The notes: generated by a model from the letters alone, not told the origin. Counted from the stretch's first letter, positions 52,913 through 63,554 are shown. The stretch: 64,000 nucleotides of DNA from MAG-121220-bin8 sp965655865 (GCA_965655865.1 CBFHJJ010000005.1:8437-72436); one strand, 5' to 3'. Made by a program: numbers and translations.

Positions 52913-55317
52913 ATGAGTTCAGGATAATTATTTGGATCGTATTCGTTCATTATACTGTATGCTGTCTCAATTATATCGTCAATTGATGGTTTTGAAAAGT
53001 AATCTCCGTCAGTTCCATATGCCGGTCTGTGTGCTTTTGAAGTTAATGTTATTGGGCTCGAATCTAAAAATTTAAACCCATCACGTTCTTGTATTATCTT
53101 TTGTAAAATATATGAGGAAGCTCCACCAGGTAAATCTTCATCGATTATTAATAACTTATTGGTTTTTTTTAAACTCTCAATAATTAAGTTAGAATTATCA
53201 AATGGAATTAAACATTGAACATCAATGATTTCACAACTAACACCTAAATCTTCTAATTCAATAGATGCTTTTTCAACTAACCTTAAAGTAGAACCATACG
53301 AAACTATAGTGATTTGATTCCCATCTTTAATTTTTTCAGATTCACCAATTAAAACTGTAAATTCAGATAAATTGTCTGGTTGCTTTTCTTTTAGACGATA
53401 TCCGTTTAAAGATTCTATGATTACGGCTGGCTCTTGACATTGTAACAAAGAATTATACATTCCACTAGCTTGTACCATATTTCTAGGCACAAGTAAGTTA
53501 ATTCCTCTTAATGTTGATAATAGTGCACCCATAGGAGAACCTGAATGCCATATTCCTTCCAATCTGTGTCCTCTAGTTCTAATAATTAGTGGGGCAATTT
53601 GCCTGCCAAAAGTTCTATAATGAAGAGTAGCTAAATCATCACTTAATATTTGTAAAGCATATAATAAATAATCTAAATACTGAATTTCAGCAATTGGTCT
53701 AAAGCCTCTTAAAGCTAAACCAATACCTTCTCCTACTATGGACGCTTCTCTAATTCCTCTATCAGAAACTCTTTCAATACCATGAATATCTTGTAATCCC
53801 TCTAGACCCTGGTTAACATCACCAATTTTTCCAGAATCTTCTCCGAAAATCATTAAATTATCATATTTAGTTAATAGACTATCAAAATTATTTCTAATTA
53901 TGATTCTGCCATCTATTTTCTTTGATTCGGAACTGTAAATTGGATTTATTTTTTTTACACTTTTGTAATTAGTATTATACTCATTGTAGAGTTTTGAACT
54001 GTATATTTTCTTTTGTTCAGTTGAAAAACTAATAATCCAGTTTTTAAGAGAATTTATCTCAATAGAATTTTCATTTAATAGCGTACGTAAAACTTTTCTT
54101 GCATTAGATAATATATCTTTTTTATTTGGTTCCTTGATTCTTGACAGTTCCGAAATAAAAACATTCAAATTATAATTTGAATGTTTTTTTGATAGATTAT
54201 CTAATAATTTAATATAATCATCTCTTGTTGTTAGAATTGGGTTTATATACGTTTCCCAAGCTTCTTTCTTAGAAATTCGAACATTATTCTTACATCTAGA
54301 TTCAATAGCAAGTAAGTCATCTTCATTTGAAATACTATTATCAAGAATCCATTGTCTCATTTTGACATTGCAATCATTAACTTTTTCCCATTCTAACCTT
54401 TCTTTAGATTTATATCTTTCGTGTGAACCAGAAGATGAATGACCAATTGGTTGTGTTAATTCTTTAACATGAACTATAACAGGAACATGCTCAACTCTTG
54501 CTATATCACTAGCCTTTTGATAAGTATTTATTAAATCAGGATAGCTCCAGCCATTAACTGTTAGTATTTCAAAACCTTTTTTCAAAGATGTTCTTTTAAA
54601 ACCAGAAAGAGCTTCAGAAATATCTTCTTTAATGGTTTGATCTTTATTTTCTACTGATATTCCATATTTATCATCCCAAATACTTATTACCATTGGAACC
54701 TGATGAACTCCAGCTGCATTTAAAACCTCAAAAAAAACACCTTCACTAGTACTTGCATTGCCAATTGTGCCCCAAGCAATTTCATTTCCATTATTAGTAA
54801 AATTTTTAGAATTTTTAAAATCAAATTTCCTGTACAATTTAGAAGCTTGTGCTAATCCAAGTAATCTTGGCATCTGAGAACCTGTGCATGAAATATCAGA
54901 GCTAGAGTTTTTAAGTTCAATAGATTTTTTCCAAGACCCATCATTGTTTAGAAGGGGAGTATTAAAATGCGCACCCATTTGACGTCCGGCTGACATGGGT
55001 TCTTCATTAATATCCGTATTTGCATATAAACCCGAAAAAATTTGTTTGACTGTTAACTCGTTAATCGCCATCATAAAAGTTTGATCTCGATAATAACCTG
55101 ATCTAAAATCTCCTTTTTGAAAAACTTTTGCTAGGGCAATTTGAGGTAATTCTTTTCCGTCTCCAAAAATACCAAACTTTGCTTTTCCACTCAAAACCTC
55201 TCTTCTTCCAAGTAAACTAGCTTCTCTACTAGTAACTATTATTCTATAATCTTCTAAAACTTGTTTTTTAAAAGTTTCAAATGAAATTTCTTTATTAAGA
55301 TCAATGTTGTTTTCCAT
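52909..55317 (-). CDS. 2-oxo-acid dehydrogenase E1, alpha and beta fused (branched-chain type)
   Basis: An 802-residue ThDP enzyme joining an alpha half (about 1-390) to a beta half (about 465-802), the fused form of branched-chain 2-oxo-acid dehydrogenase E1 found in Bacteroidota. Alpha features: SGYYRDQTFMMA (74-85), and the cofactor segment GTIGNASTSEG (183-193) where GNA replaces the usual GDG, followed by WDDKYGISV. Beta features: GEDSGKIGDVNQGLEGL, RGIREASIVGEGIGLALRG, and GSPMGALLSTLRGI. E2 is not in the window. It likely feeds branched-chain acyl-CoA for iso-fatty acids. An exact TAAATTTG promoter precedes it. Confidence 0.88.
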   Translation of the reverse strand: MENNIDLNKEISFETFKKQVLEDYRIIVTSREASLLGRREVLSGKAKFGIFGDGKELPQIALAKVFQKGDFRSGYYRDQTFMMAINELTVKQIFSGLYANTDINEEPMSAGRQMGAHFNTPLLNNDGSWKKSIELKNSSSDISCTGSQMPRLLGLAQASKLYRKFDFKNSKNFTNNGNEIAWGTIGNASTSEGVFFEVLNAAGVHQVPMVISIWDDKYGISVENKDQTIKEDISEALSGFKRTSLKKGFEILTVNGWSYPDLINTYQKASDIARVEHVPVIVHVKELTQPIGHSSSGSHERYKSKERLEWEKVNDCNVKMRQWILDNSISNEDDLLAIESRCKNNVRISKKEAWETYINPILTTRDDYIKLLDNLSKKHSNYNLNVFISELSRIKEPNKKDILSNARKVLRTLLNENSIEINSLKNWIISFSTEQKKIYSSKLYNEYNTNYKSVKKINPIYSSESKKIDGRIIIRNNFDSLLTKYDNLMIFGEDSGKIGDVNQGLEGLQDIHGIERVSDRGIREASIVGEGIGLALRGFRPIAEIQYLDYLLYALQILSDDLATLHYRTFGRQIAPLIIRTRGHRLEGIWHSGSPMGALLSTLRGINLLVPRNMVQASGMYNSLLQCQEPAVIIESLNGYRLKEKQPDNLSEFTVLIGESEKIKDGNQITIVSYGSTLRLVEKASIELEDLGVSCEIIDVQCLIPFDNSNLIIESLKKTNKLLIIDEDLPGGASSYILQKIIQERDGFKFLDSSPITLTSKAHRPAYGTDGDYFSKPSIDDIIETAYSIMNEYDPNNYPELI

Positions 55318-55333
55318 TAAGAAATTTAGGTTG

Positions 55334-55341
55334 CAAATTTA
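55334..55341 (-). promoter_or_regulatory. -7 promoter element TAAATTTG for the E1 gene
   Basis: Exact TAnnTTTG on the minus strand. The predicted transcription start is near 55330, thirteen bases before the ATG at 55317. Confidence 0.6.
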
Positions 55342-55372
55342 AAAAAAAAAGATGTTGATTCCTATTTGTATA

Positions 55373-58255
55373 TTAAAACCATCTTCTTGTAAATAAACCT
55401 GATAATGTGTCAGGATCAAGAGAAATTTTAAATCTTATTTTACTTAAGTAATTATTTTGGTTTAGCTCATTTCCTAATGATGAATAAACAGGAAAATATA
55501 ATTCAAAATAATCAGTAAAAAGATTTAATCTTATTCCTGATTCATATTGAAAAATCAAATCTTCATTAAGATTTTTAATAGCTGAAATTCCAGTGTATCC
55601 TTCAATCCATTGCCATAGAGTTATTCCAGAATTTAAAGATATTATATAATCATTAGCGTATTCATAATTGATTTTAGATTTAAATCCACCCTCTGATCCT
55701 ATGTATTGTTGACTGTAAAAACCTGAATTTTCAGATCTTCCTAGTAAATTAGTGCTAAACAAATAGTCTCTAGCCCTGAATGAAGAAAAACTAAAATAAT
55801 CATCTTTAGTATTATTTTTAAAAAACTTTCCTGCAAAAAATCTAACGTTGTACTGTCTGTTTGTTTTATAATAATTACGATAATTAAATGTTATTGAACT
55901 TTTTATAAAATCTTTGTTAATTTGAAAATCTGATTTAAAATTAAATGCTTTTTCAACACTCGAATTAGCCATTATGTATTTAAAATTTAAAATATTATAA
56001 TTAGGATATTCAATAGAGTTGGAGTTTTCTTCTCTAAAGACACTTATATATCTCATACTTAATATTTGTCTAGAGTTTGATCTTAAATCTTTATCTCTAA
56101 ATGCCAATACAACAGAGGGAAAAAAAGTGTTGTAAGAAAGATCATCTTTGTAGTGAAATGTTGAAGCACCTAAAAAATAATTAACACTATATAATCTACT
56201 GTTTTTATTTGTGTTATAATCGGTATATTTTAAATTAATACTTCCTAAAAATTCATTTTGTTTTGTTGAATAACTTGGTTCAAATTTATAGGTAAATGAT
56301 CGCTTAATTGGGGTTGAATTTGAAAAAGAAACACCAGGCATTAAGCCATCATAAAGGTTATAATCAAAAGTAGGTATGTAATATACTTGATTATTTAAGT
56401 TATTTTCAAAATCTCTAAATAATACAAATTTTGTTTTTTTCTTAGTTTTATTAGAGGAAGAATAATTGTTAGAAAAATTATACTCTGAAAAATATTTATC
56501 CGGATTTATAATTATTTTACTTTTAGTATTAACATGTATTATGGTGTCATTTTTAAACTGATTAATCCACCTAGTCTCAGAATTATTATTATCATCTTTT
56601 AAGGTAATTTTCAAAGGAACACTCAAAAGAGAATTATTTTTAATCAAAAACTTATGATTGTTTTCAATAGTTTCAATTTTTTTAATTGAAAAGTCAATGC
56701 TATTATTGTATTTAAGATAATTTTTAAACCAAGTAATCTTACCATCGTTACTTTCGTAAAGTACATCTATAAAAGTTCTGCTGCTTGAAATAAGTTTATT
56801 TTTAATTGAAAATTCGTAGATACTTTTTAACACCGTTTGATTTCCAATAAAATCATCAACCATTTTTAAAGCAAGTCCAGCTTTATAAGGATTAATTACT
56901 TTATGGTTTATCATTGTTAATGAATCTATTGGAAGATCAATTGGCTGAGAAATGTTTCTACTAGAAATAATATTATCAAATAATCTATACTGGTCGTTAA
57001 ATTTAAATTTTGAATACTCTCTATTTTTAATAATAGATAGCTTAGAAAATTTACCAATTAAATTTAATTCTGGGTAGTATTTCTCAACATAATCAATCAA
57101 CAAAAAAACTTCAATTCCTTTTAGTTGCCATTTATTTTTTCGTTTATGGATTGGATATAAATTGTTTAAATAACTAGATACAACAAGTTTTAAAACTGAA
57201 AACTCTTGTACAAATTTTTTATCAAAAGGATTTAAAAACTCTGGAATTTTATTTAACCCATACACAGGATCCTTATCTTGATTGAACTTAGAAAGCACTA
57301 TATTATTAATGGGATAAACACCAAGTTTACTTTCTACATAACTAACAGTCTTATTTAAAATAAAATTAAAGTTTACTGAATCTTTTGAATTTGGTTTTGA
57401 TAATAATTTGTTTCCAGTTTTGTTATCTACATAATTAATTACTCTATAAATTAAAGAATCTGTTTTATTGTTTGAAATATTATTAATATCTGTAATTACA
57501 GTATTATTTTTTAGTTTAAAACTTTCAAAGGATTTATTTCTATTGATTATGATAGGATTATAAATTCTCTTTTCCCTCTTAGAAGTTAAAGTACTATATG
57601 TATCACTAGTTATAACAGAATCAATTTCAAAATCAGAAATTAATTCAAATTTTGAAGGATAAGTAATTTTGAACTTATAAAATGAAGGGGTTAATGAAAT
57701 ATCATTTAAATCAAGATTACTTTCAATTAGCCAATTACCATCAATAACATTAGCTAAAGTTAAAAACCATTCAGAAAGATTGATATTATTATTTTTATCT
57801 ATTCCATATCCTGTAAAATCACTAACAGGAATTTTAATTTTATACTCTAAACTTATTGTAATTTTTTCATTTGGTTTTAAAACGTTCGCAAGTTTCACTT
57901 TAATTATATCTATTTTCTCTTTCAATCTCGTGTGCTCAAGATTAATATTGTCAGATTTAATGTCAATTATGCTAGTAAAACCTCTTTGATTTTTAGTTGA
58001 TCTTTGAAAATTAAGAGTAAAATCTTCTGAAAGCCGTTTTCCAAGTGAAGTTGTAGGCTTAGAATAGGAGTGAGCCCAATCATTTAGAATAATATATTCT
58101 AAATTATTTGTTGTAGTATTAGTAAAATCTATAGTCTGATATATTTCAATAATTCTATTATTAACATCAAAATTTGCGTTAATAAAATACTCGTTTTCTT
58201 GAGACAGAACATTACTTATCAAAAAAAGAAAAAGTAATGATAAACATTTTCTCAT
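55373..58255 (-). CDS. Outer-membrane protein with a degenerate M1-peptidase-like domain and probable C-terminal beta-barrel
   Basis: A 960-residue exported protein; the signal peptide ends near ISNVLSQ (residue ~19). Residues about 25-240 resemble the beta-rich N-domain of M1 aminopeptidases. Residues 328-400 align by pattern with the catalytic domain, but the zinc site is gone: VYGLNKIPEF replaces the GxMEN loop, VLKLVVSSYLNN replaces HExxH, and WQLKGIEVFLL replaces WLNEG. Residues from about 615 are rich in alternating aromatic strands and the protein ends in Phe, as outer-membrane barrels do. I infer a non-enzymatic surface or barrel protein; function unknown. It precedes the E1 gene by 55 bases... 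the order on the minus strand is LOG, this gene, E1. Confidence 0.7.
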   Translation of the reverse strand: MRKCLSLLFLFLISNVLSQENEYFINANFDVNNRIIEIYQTIDFTNTTTNNLEYIILNDWAHSYSKPTTSLGKRLSEDFTLNFQRSTKNQRGFTSIIDIKSDNINLEHTRLKEKIDIIKVKLANVLKPNEKITISLEYKIKIPVSDFTGYGIDKNNNINLSEWFLTLANVIDGNWLIESNLDLNDISLTPSFYKFKITYPSKFELISDFEIDSVITSDTYSTLTSKREKRIYNPIIINRNKSFESFKLKNNTVITDINNISNNKTDSLIYRVINYVDNKTGNKLLSKPNSKDSVNFNFILNKTVSYVESKLGVYPINNIVLSKFNQDKDPVYGLNKIPEFLNPFDKKFVQEFSVLKLVVSSYLNNLYPIHKRKNKWQLKGIEVFLLIDYVEKYYPELNLIGKFSKLSIIKNREYSKFKFNDQYRLFDNIISSRNISQPIDLPIDSLTMINHKVINPYKAGLALKMVDDFIGNQTVLKSIYEFSIKNKLISSSRTFIDVLYESNDGKITWFKNYLKYNNSIDFSIKKIETIENNHKFLIKNNSLLSVPLKITLKDDNNNSETRWINQFKNDTIIHVNTKSKIIINPDKYFSEYNFSNNYSSSNKTKKKTKFVLFRDFENNLNNQVYYIPTFDYNLYDGLMPGVSFSNSTPIKRSFTYKFEPSYSTKQNEFLGSINLKYTDYNTNKNSRLYSVNYFLGASTFHYKDDLSYNTFFPSVVLAFRDKDLRSNSRQILSMRYISVFREENSNSIEYPNYNILNFKYIMANSSVEKAFNFKSDFQINKDFIKSSITFNYRNYYKTNRQYNVRFFAGKFFKNNTKDDYFSFSSFRARDYLFSTNLLGRSENSGFYSQQYIGSEGGFKSKINYEYANDYIISLNSGITLWQWIEGYTGISAIKNLNEDLIFQYESGIRLNLFTDYFELYFPVYSSLGNELNQNNYLSKIRFKISLDPDTLSGLFTRRWF

Positions 58256-58275
58256 AAGTATAATTAAAAAAAAAT

Positions 58276-58962
58276 TTAAAAGTTAGGCTTAAACCCTTTC
58301 TTATCGTAAAACTTAGTTAATATGTCTATAACTTCTTCTGGAGAATCAACAATAGATATAAGATTTAAATCTATTTCTGAAACATAATTATGACCAGAAA
58401 ATAACTGTTCTTTGACCCAATCAATACAACCTTTCCAAAACGATTTTCCAACTAAAATTATAGGAAACTTTTCAGCTTTCTTTGTTTGTATTAATGTTAA
58501 AGCTTCAAATAGCTCATCTAAAGTTCCAAACCCACCTGGCATTACAACGAAAGCTTGGGCGTATTTCATAAACATTACTTTTCTAACGAAAAAATAATCA
58601 AAAAGTAGTGATTTATCATCATCAATATAAGTATTTGAACTAGATTCAAAAGGAAGTTCAATACTTAAACCAACTGACGGTCCTAAAGCTTTTTTAGCAC
58701 CTTTATTAGCCGCTTCCATTATACCAGGACCACCACCACTAATTATTCCAAATCCAAGATCTACTATTTTTTCAGCAATCTCAGTTGTTAATAAGTAATG
58801 TGGATGATCCGGTTTTGTTCTAGCAGAACCAAATATAGACACACATGGACCTATTTTACTGAGTTTTTCAAATCCTTCAACAAATTCGCCCATTATTTTA
58901 AAAACAGACCAGGAATCATTTGTTTTTACCTCATTCCAACCTTTTAAATTTTTACTATGCAT
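58276..58962 (-). CDS. LOG-family nucleoside-5'-monophosphate phosphoribohydrolase-like protein
   Basis: A 228-residue Rossmann-fold protein of the LOG/YgdH family (TIGR00730 type). It has the signature pair SGGGPGIMEAANKGA near residue 76 and MPGGFGTLDELFEAL near 142, which form the nucleotide-binding and catalytic site. Characterised relatives cleave cytokinin riboside monophosphates or purine nucleotides to the base and ribose-5-phosphate; in marine bacteria the natural substrate is unclear. It starts four bases after uvrA and is followed after 20 bases by the outer-membrane protein gene. Confidence 0.88.
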   Translation of the reverse strand: MHSKNLKGWNEVKTNDSWSVFKIMGEFVEGFEKLSKIGPCVSIFGSARTKPDHPHYLLTTEIAEKIVDLGFGIISGGGPGIMEAANKGAKKALGPSVGLSIELPFESSSNTYIDDDKSLLFDYFFVRKVMFMKYAQAFVVMPGGFGTLDELFEALTLIQTKKAEKFPIILVGKSFWKGCIDWVKEQLFSGHNYVSEIDLNLISIVDSPEEVIDILTKFYDKKGFKPNF

Positions 58963-58966
58963 GAAA

Positions 58967-61786
58967 CTAAGTTAGTTCTTTTTTTAAATAAACAGCTGTT
59001 GGACTATTTTCAACTTTTATTAAATTCTCAGGTTTTCCACTGAAAATAATTTGACCACCAAGTTTTCCTCCACTTGGACCAATTTCAATAATATGATCAA
59101 CTGTCTTAATAACATCCATATTATGCTCAATAATTATAACGGTATTTCCTTTGTTCACAAGTTTATTAATCATTTCTAGTAAAACCTTAATATCCTGAAA
59201 ATGAAGACCAGTCGTAGGCTCATCTAAAATATACAAAGTATTTCCTGTATCCTTTTTTGAAAGCTCTGAAGCCAATTTAATTCTTTGAGCTTCACCTCCT
59301 GATAATGTTGTAGATTGTTGACCTAAAGTAACATAACCTAAACCTACTTCTTTTAAGGTTTTAAGTTTTCTTAAAATTTTTGGAAAATTTTCAAAAAAAT
59401 CACAACTCTCATTAATAGTCATACTTAATATATCAGCAATAGATTTACCCTTATATCTAATTTCTAAAGTTTCTCTATTAAATCTCTTTCCTTGACAATC
59501 ATCACAGTTAATATAAACATCAGGGAGGAAATTCATTTCTATTTTTCTCAATCCTCCACCTTGACATGTTTCACATCTTCCACCAACAACATTAAAGCTA
59601 AATCTACCTGGTTTATAGCCTCTTATAAGGGATTCTTGTGTCATACAAAACAAAGATCTTATATCACTGTATACACCGGTGTATGTTGCTGGATTACTTC
59701 TAGGTGTTCTTCCAATTGGAGATTGATTAATTTCTATAACCTTATCGATATGTTTTAAGCCATTAATTTTTTTATATGAGAGAGGTTCTTTAACTCCATT
59801 AAAAAAATGATTATTTAAGATTGGATATAATGTTTCATTAATTAAAGTAGATTTTCCACTACCTGAAACACCAGTAACTCCAATCATTAAACCAAGTGGA
59901 AACTCAACATCTATATTCTTTAAATTATTTCCAGTGCATCCTTCTATACTTAACTTGTTTTTAGATGTTCTTCTTAATTTTGGAACAGGAATACTTTTAA
60001 TATTTTTTAAAAATTGAGATGTAACTGTATTAGTTTTTAAAATTTCTTTATAAGTACCATTAAAAATTATTTCTCCACCATTTTTTCCTGCGAGTGGGCC
60101 AACATCAATTATACAATCAGCTTTTTCCATAATTTCTTTATCATGCTCTACCACAATTATAGTATTTCCTAAGTCTCTTAACTTTTTTAGAGATTCTATT
60201 AACTTTGAGTTGTCTCTTTGATGAAGTCCGATACTTGGTTCGTCCAATATATATAAAACCCCTACTAATTGAGACCCTATTTGGGTAGCTAATCTAATTC
60301 TTTGAGACTCTCCACCAGAAAGTGATTTAGTCGGCCTGTTTAAAGAAAGATAATCTAGTCCTACGTTTAATAAAAAATCTAATCGTTTATTAATTTCTTT
60401 TATAATTTCTGATCCAATTATTTTATTTCTTTCACTAAGTTTTGACTCTACAGAATTGAACCAAAATTTTAAATCAACTATATCTAAACTACTTAAATCA
60501 TGAATGTTTTTATTGTCAATAAAAAAATAACTTGATTCCTTATTTAGTCTCGAACCGTTACAACTTTTGCATTTTACATTATCCATAAATCCATTCGCCC
60601 ATCTTTTGATTCTGGCGCTATAGATTTCATTTGCTTGATTTTCAATAAAAGGTATAACTCCTTCAAAATCTATTTCATATTTTCTGGTTAAACCCAATGA
60701 TTTTGATTCGACTGAAAACGATTCGTTTCCACCAAACAAAATAATATCCAATGCTTTTTTCGGAATCTTGCTAATAGGGTCTTTAATACTAAAATCATAT
60801 CGTTCAGAAATTGTTTCTATTTGTTTAAAAATCCAGCTACTTTTGTAATTACCTAGAGGGACAAGTCCACCCCCGTGGATTGAAATACTTTTATCTGGAA
60901 TAACTAAATCAATATTTACTTTATTTAATTTTCCCAAACCATTACATTGTTTACACATTCCTTTTGGAGAATTAAAGGAAAATGAATTAGGCTCAGGTTT
61001 TTCATAAGATATCCCAGTAGAAGGACAAATTAAGCTTCTACTGTAATACGTGTTAGAATTGTCTTCTTCGTTAACAATTAACAATGAATTGTTTCCATGA
61101 TACATTGCAGTAATTAAACTATCTTTTAATCTCTTTTTAGATGTTTCGTTATTTTTTAATATTATTCTGTCAATAACAATTTCTATATCATGTATCTTAT
61201 ACCTGTCTAGTTTCAAGTTTGGTTTTAATTCAGTAATAACGCCATCTATTCTAGCTTTTAAAAAACCCTGTTTTTGAATAGAAGAAAAAAGTTCTCTGTA
61301 ATGGCCTTTTCTTGCTTGAACAACAGGGGACAGGATAGTAATTTTTTTATCTTTAAAATTATTAAAAACCAGGTCAATAATTTCATCATCAGTGTAACTG
61401 ATCATTTTTTCATTTGAATTATAACTATATGCTTCACCCACTCGGGAATAAAACAATCGTAAATAATCATATATCTCGGTTATAGTTCCTACAGTTGATC
61501 TTGGATTTTTTGATGTTGTTTTTTGCTCAATTGCAATTACTGGTGAAAGTCCATCAATTTTATCAACATCTGGCCTTTCTAATCCTCCAATAAACTGCCT
61601 TGCATAAGCTGAAAAAGTTTCGATATATCTTCTTTGTCCTTCAGCATAAATAGTGTCAAATGCTAAAGAAGATTTTCCACTTCCTGAAATACCTGTAATA
61701 ACTACAAATTTATTTCTAGGAATATTTACATCAATATTCTTTAAGTTATGTACTCTTGCGCCTTGTACTAAAATGTTATTACTCAT
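58967..61786 (-). CDS. uvrA: Excinuclease ABC subunit A
   Basis: The damage-recognition ATPase of nucleotide excision repair. The 939-residue protein has two ABC modules. The first Walker A is GISGSGKSSLAF near residue 33 and the second GVSGSGKSTLI near 640. Signature motifs are LSGGESQRIRLA and LSGGEAQRIKLA. Zinc modules appear as CxxC pairs (CKQCNG; CKSC; CETCQGGG; CDDCQG). All expected elements are present and the length is typical. A near-consensus TAATTTGCA element precedes it in a 58-base gap after ggt. Confidence 0.97.
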   Translation of the reverse strand: MSNNILVQGARVHNLKNIDVNIPRNKFVVITGISGSGKSSLAFDTIYAEGQRRYIETFSAYARQFIGGLERPDVDKIDGLSPVIAIEQKTTSKNPRSTVGTITEIYDYLRLFYSRVGEAYSYNSNEKMISYTDDEIIDLVFNNFKDKKITILSPVVQARKGHYRELFSSIQKQGFLKARIDGVITELKPNLKLDRYKIHDIEIVIDRIILKNNETSKKRLKDSLITAMYHGNNSLLIVNEEDNSNTYYSRSLICPSTGISYEKPEPNSFSFNSPKGMCKQCNGLGKLNKVNIDLVIPDKSISIHGGGLVPLGNYKSSWIFKQIETISERYDFSIKDPISKIPKKALDIILFGGNESFSVESKSLGLTRKYEIDFEGVIPFIENQANEIYSARIKRWANGFMDNVKCKSCNGSRLNKESSYFFIDNKNIHDLSSLDIVDLKFWFNSVESKLSERNKIIGSEIIKEINKRLDFLLNVGLDYLSLNRPTKSLSGGESQRIRLATQIGSQLVGVLYILDEPSIGLHQRDNSKLIESLKKLRDLGNTIIVVEHDKEIMEKADCIIDVGPLAGKNGGEIIFNGTYKEILKTNTVTSQFLKNIKSIPVPKLRRTSKNKLSIEGCTGNNLKNIDVEFPLGLMIGVTGVSGSGKSTLINETLYPILNNHFFNGVKEPLSYKKINGLKHIDKVIEINQSPIGRTPRSNPATYTGVYSDIRSLFCMTQESLIRGYKPGRFSFNVVGGRCETCQGGGLRKIEMNFLPDVYINCDDCQGKRFNRETLEIRYKGKSIADILSMTINESCDFFENFPKILRKLKTLKEVGLGYVTLGQQSTTLSGGEAQRIKLASELSKKDTGNTLYILDEPTTGLHFQDIKVLLEMINKLVNKGNTVIIIEHNMDVIKTVDHIIEIGPSGGKLGGQIIFSGKPENLIKVENSPTAVYLKKELT

Positions 61787-61844
61787 TTAAAAAATCAAGG
61801 TTGCAAATTACGAAAATATGTGCAATTTTAAGAAGAAGTTTTAT

Positions 61845-63506
61845 TTAATATCCAATACTTTTATCATCACCTCTTTTATCTTCTCCACCATAAAATATTT
61901 TGTTTTCATCAATGTGTATAGCATCCACTCGACCTATAGTAGAATGATTGGAATTTAATATATATCCTTTTTTAACTAAATTATCTTTGACTTTTTCTGA
62001 AAATATATTTTTTTCATAAAATATTTTGTCAGGAAGCCATGTGTGATGAAATCTTAAAGCATCTACAGATTGTTGCATATTAAAGTCAAATTCATAAAAA
62101 TTTATTAATGTTTGCAGCACTGAAGTTATAATTGTTGGGCCTCCGGGACTTCCTAATACCATTGAAAGATTTCCGTTTAGTTCTACAATAGATGGTGTCA
62201 TAGAGCTCAACATACGTTTTTCAGGTTCAATTGAATTAGTTTTTCCACCAATCAACCCATACATGTTAGGAGAACCAGGTTTAATAGAAAAATCATCCAT
62301 TTCATTATTTAAAAAGAATCCAAGTTCAGGAGATATCAGTTTTGATCCATAATTACCGTTTAATGTTGTAGTAACTGAAACAGCATTTCCAAATTTATCA
62401 ACAATTGAATAATGAGTAGTTTCATTACTTTCGTTTATTAATAATTTTCCAGGATTAATATTTTCAGAGGGCTGAGCTTTGTCAAAACTAAATGAATGGA
62501 ACCTTGACTTTAAATAGTCTTCATTTAATAATTCCTTTGTTGGAATATAATTAAAATCAGGATCACCTAAATATTTACTCCTATCAGAGAAAGACAGTTT
62601 TTCAGCTTCAACTAATAATTGAATGTATTGTTCGCTATTGTGTCCTAATTCATTTAAATTATAGTTTTCAATCATTTGTAAAATCTGACCTAAAACAATA
62701 CCACCACTTGAGGGGGGTCCCATTGTAATTATATTTAGATTTTTATATTTTAATTCCAACGATTCTCTCCAAATTGGTTTATATAACGCAAAGTCTTCCT
62801 TAGAAATAATTCCCCCTTTTTTAATTATGTATGAAGACAGTGTGTTTGCAATTTCTCCTTCGTAAAATTCATCAACTCCTTTATTTGAAATTGCAGTAAG
62901 GGTTTTAGCTAAAGACTTGTTTATAAATAAATCATCTTTTTTAAAAGTCTTGTTAAACAAGTCTATAGAGTCATTTAATTTCAATATCAAATCTTTATAA
63001 TTATTAATAGTATTTACTTGATTTGTAGTTAATTTATAACCATTATTAGCTAAATCAATTGCTGGTTGAAATAATTCTTTAATTGGAATAGTTCCAAATT
63101 TATCATGAATCTCAAATAGTCCTGCTATTGTTCCTGGAACTCCAACAGCTAAAGCTCCATTCTGGCTTAACCCTCTAATAACTTCATTGTTGTCATCCAA
63201 ATACATATCAGCTTTTGAACTAATAGGTGCTTTCTCTCTAAAATCAAGAGTTCCATTTTTACCATCTGACAATCTGTAAACCATAAAGCCTCCACCTCCA
63301 AGGTTACCTGCATTTGGATAAACAACAGCAAGTGCTAAATCTGTAGCTATCATAGCATCAAATGCATTTCCACCTCTTTTAAGTATATCAACACCTACTT
63401 TTGAAGCTTCATATTTAGCCGAAACAACCATTCCATTTTTATAATTGTTTTCACAAGAAATTAATAGAACTACAGCTAATAAATATAAAAGGTAATTTTT
63501 GAACAT
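61845..63506 (-). CDS. ggt: Gamma-glutamyltransferase, lipoprotein
   Basis: Cleaves or transfers the gamma-glutamyl group of glutathione-like compounds in the periplasm. The 553-residue proenzyme has a lipoprotein signal ending VLLISC (Cys18). The autocatalytic nucleophile is Thr363 in ETTHYSIVD, which becomes the first residue of the small subunit. Other family motifs are GNLGGGGFMVYRL, LDFREKAP, GPPSSGGIVLGQ and GSPGGPTII. It is divergent from glmM over 60 bases. Given a YtxJ-like protein elsewhere in the window, the thiol substrate in this organism may not be glutathione. Confidence 0.94.
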   Translation of the reverse strand: MFKNYLLYLLAVVLLISCENNYKNGMVVSAKYEASKVGVDILKRGGNAFDAMIATDLALAVVYPNAGNLGGGGFMVYRLSDGKNGTLDFREKAPISSKADMYLDDNNEVIRGLSQNGALAVGVPGTIAGLFEIHDKFGTIPIKELFQPAIDLANNGYKLTTNQVNTINNYKDLILKLNDSIDLFNKTFKKDDLFINKSLAKTLTAISNKGVDEFYEGEIANTLSSYIIKKGGIISKEDFALYKPIWRESLELKYKNLNIITMGPPSSGGIVLGQILQMIENYNLNELGHNSEQYIQLLVEAEKLSFSDRSKYLGDPDFNYIPTKELLNEDYLKSRFHSFSFDKAQPSENINPGKLLINESNETTHYSIVDKFGNAVSVTTTLNGNYGSKLISPELGFFLNNEMDDFSIKPGSPNMYGLIGGKTNSIEPEKRMLSSMTPSIVELNGNLSMVLGSPGGPTIITSVLQTLINFYEFDFNMQQSVDALRFHHTWLPDKIFYEKNIFSEKVKDNLVKKGYILNSNHSTIGRVDAIHIDENKIFYGGEDKRGDDKSIGY

Positions 63507-63554
63507 AATTGTAAATGTTTTATATAAAACTAATATAAAATATTAATCTAGTTG

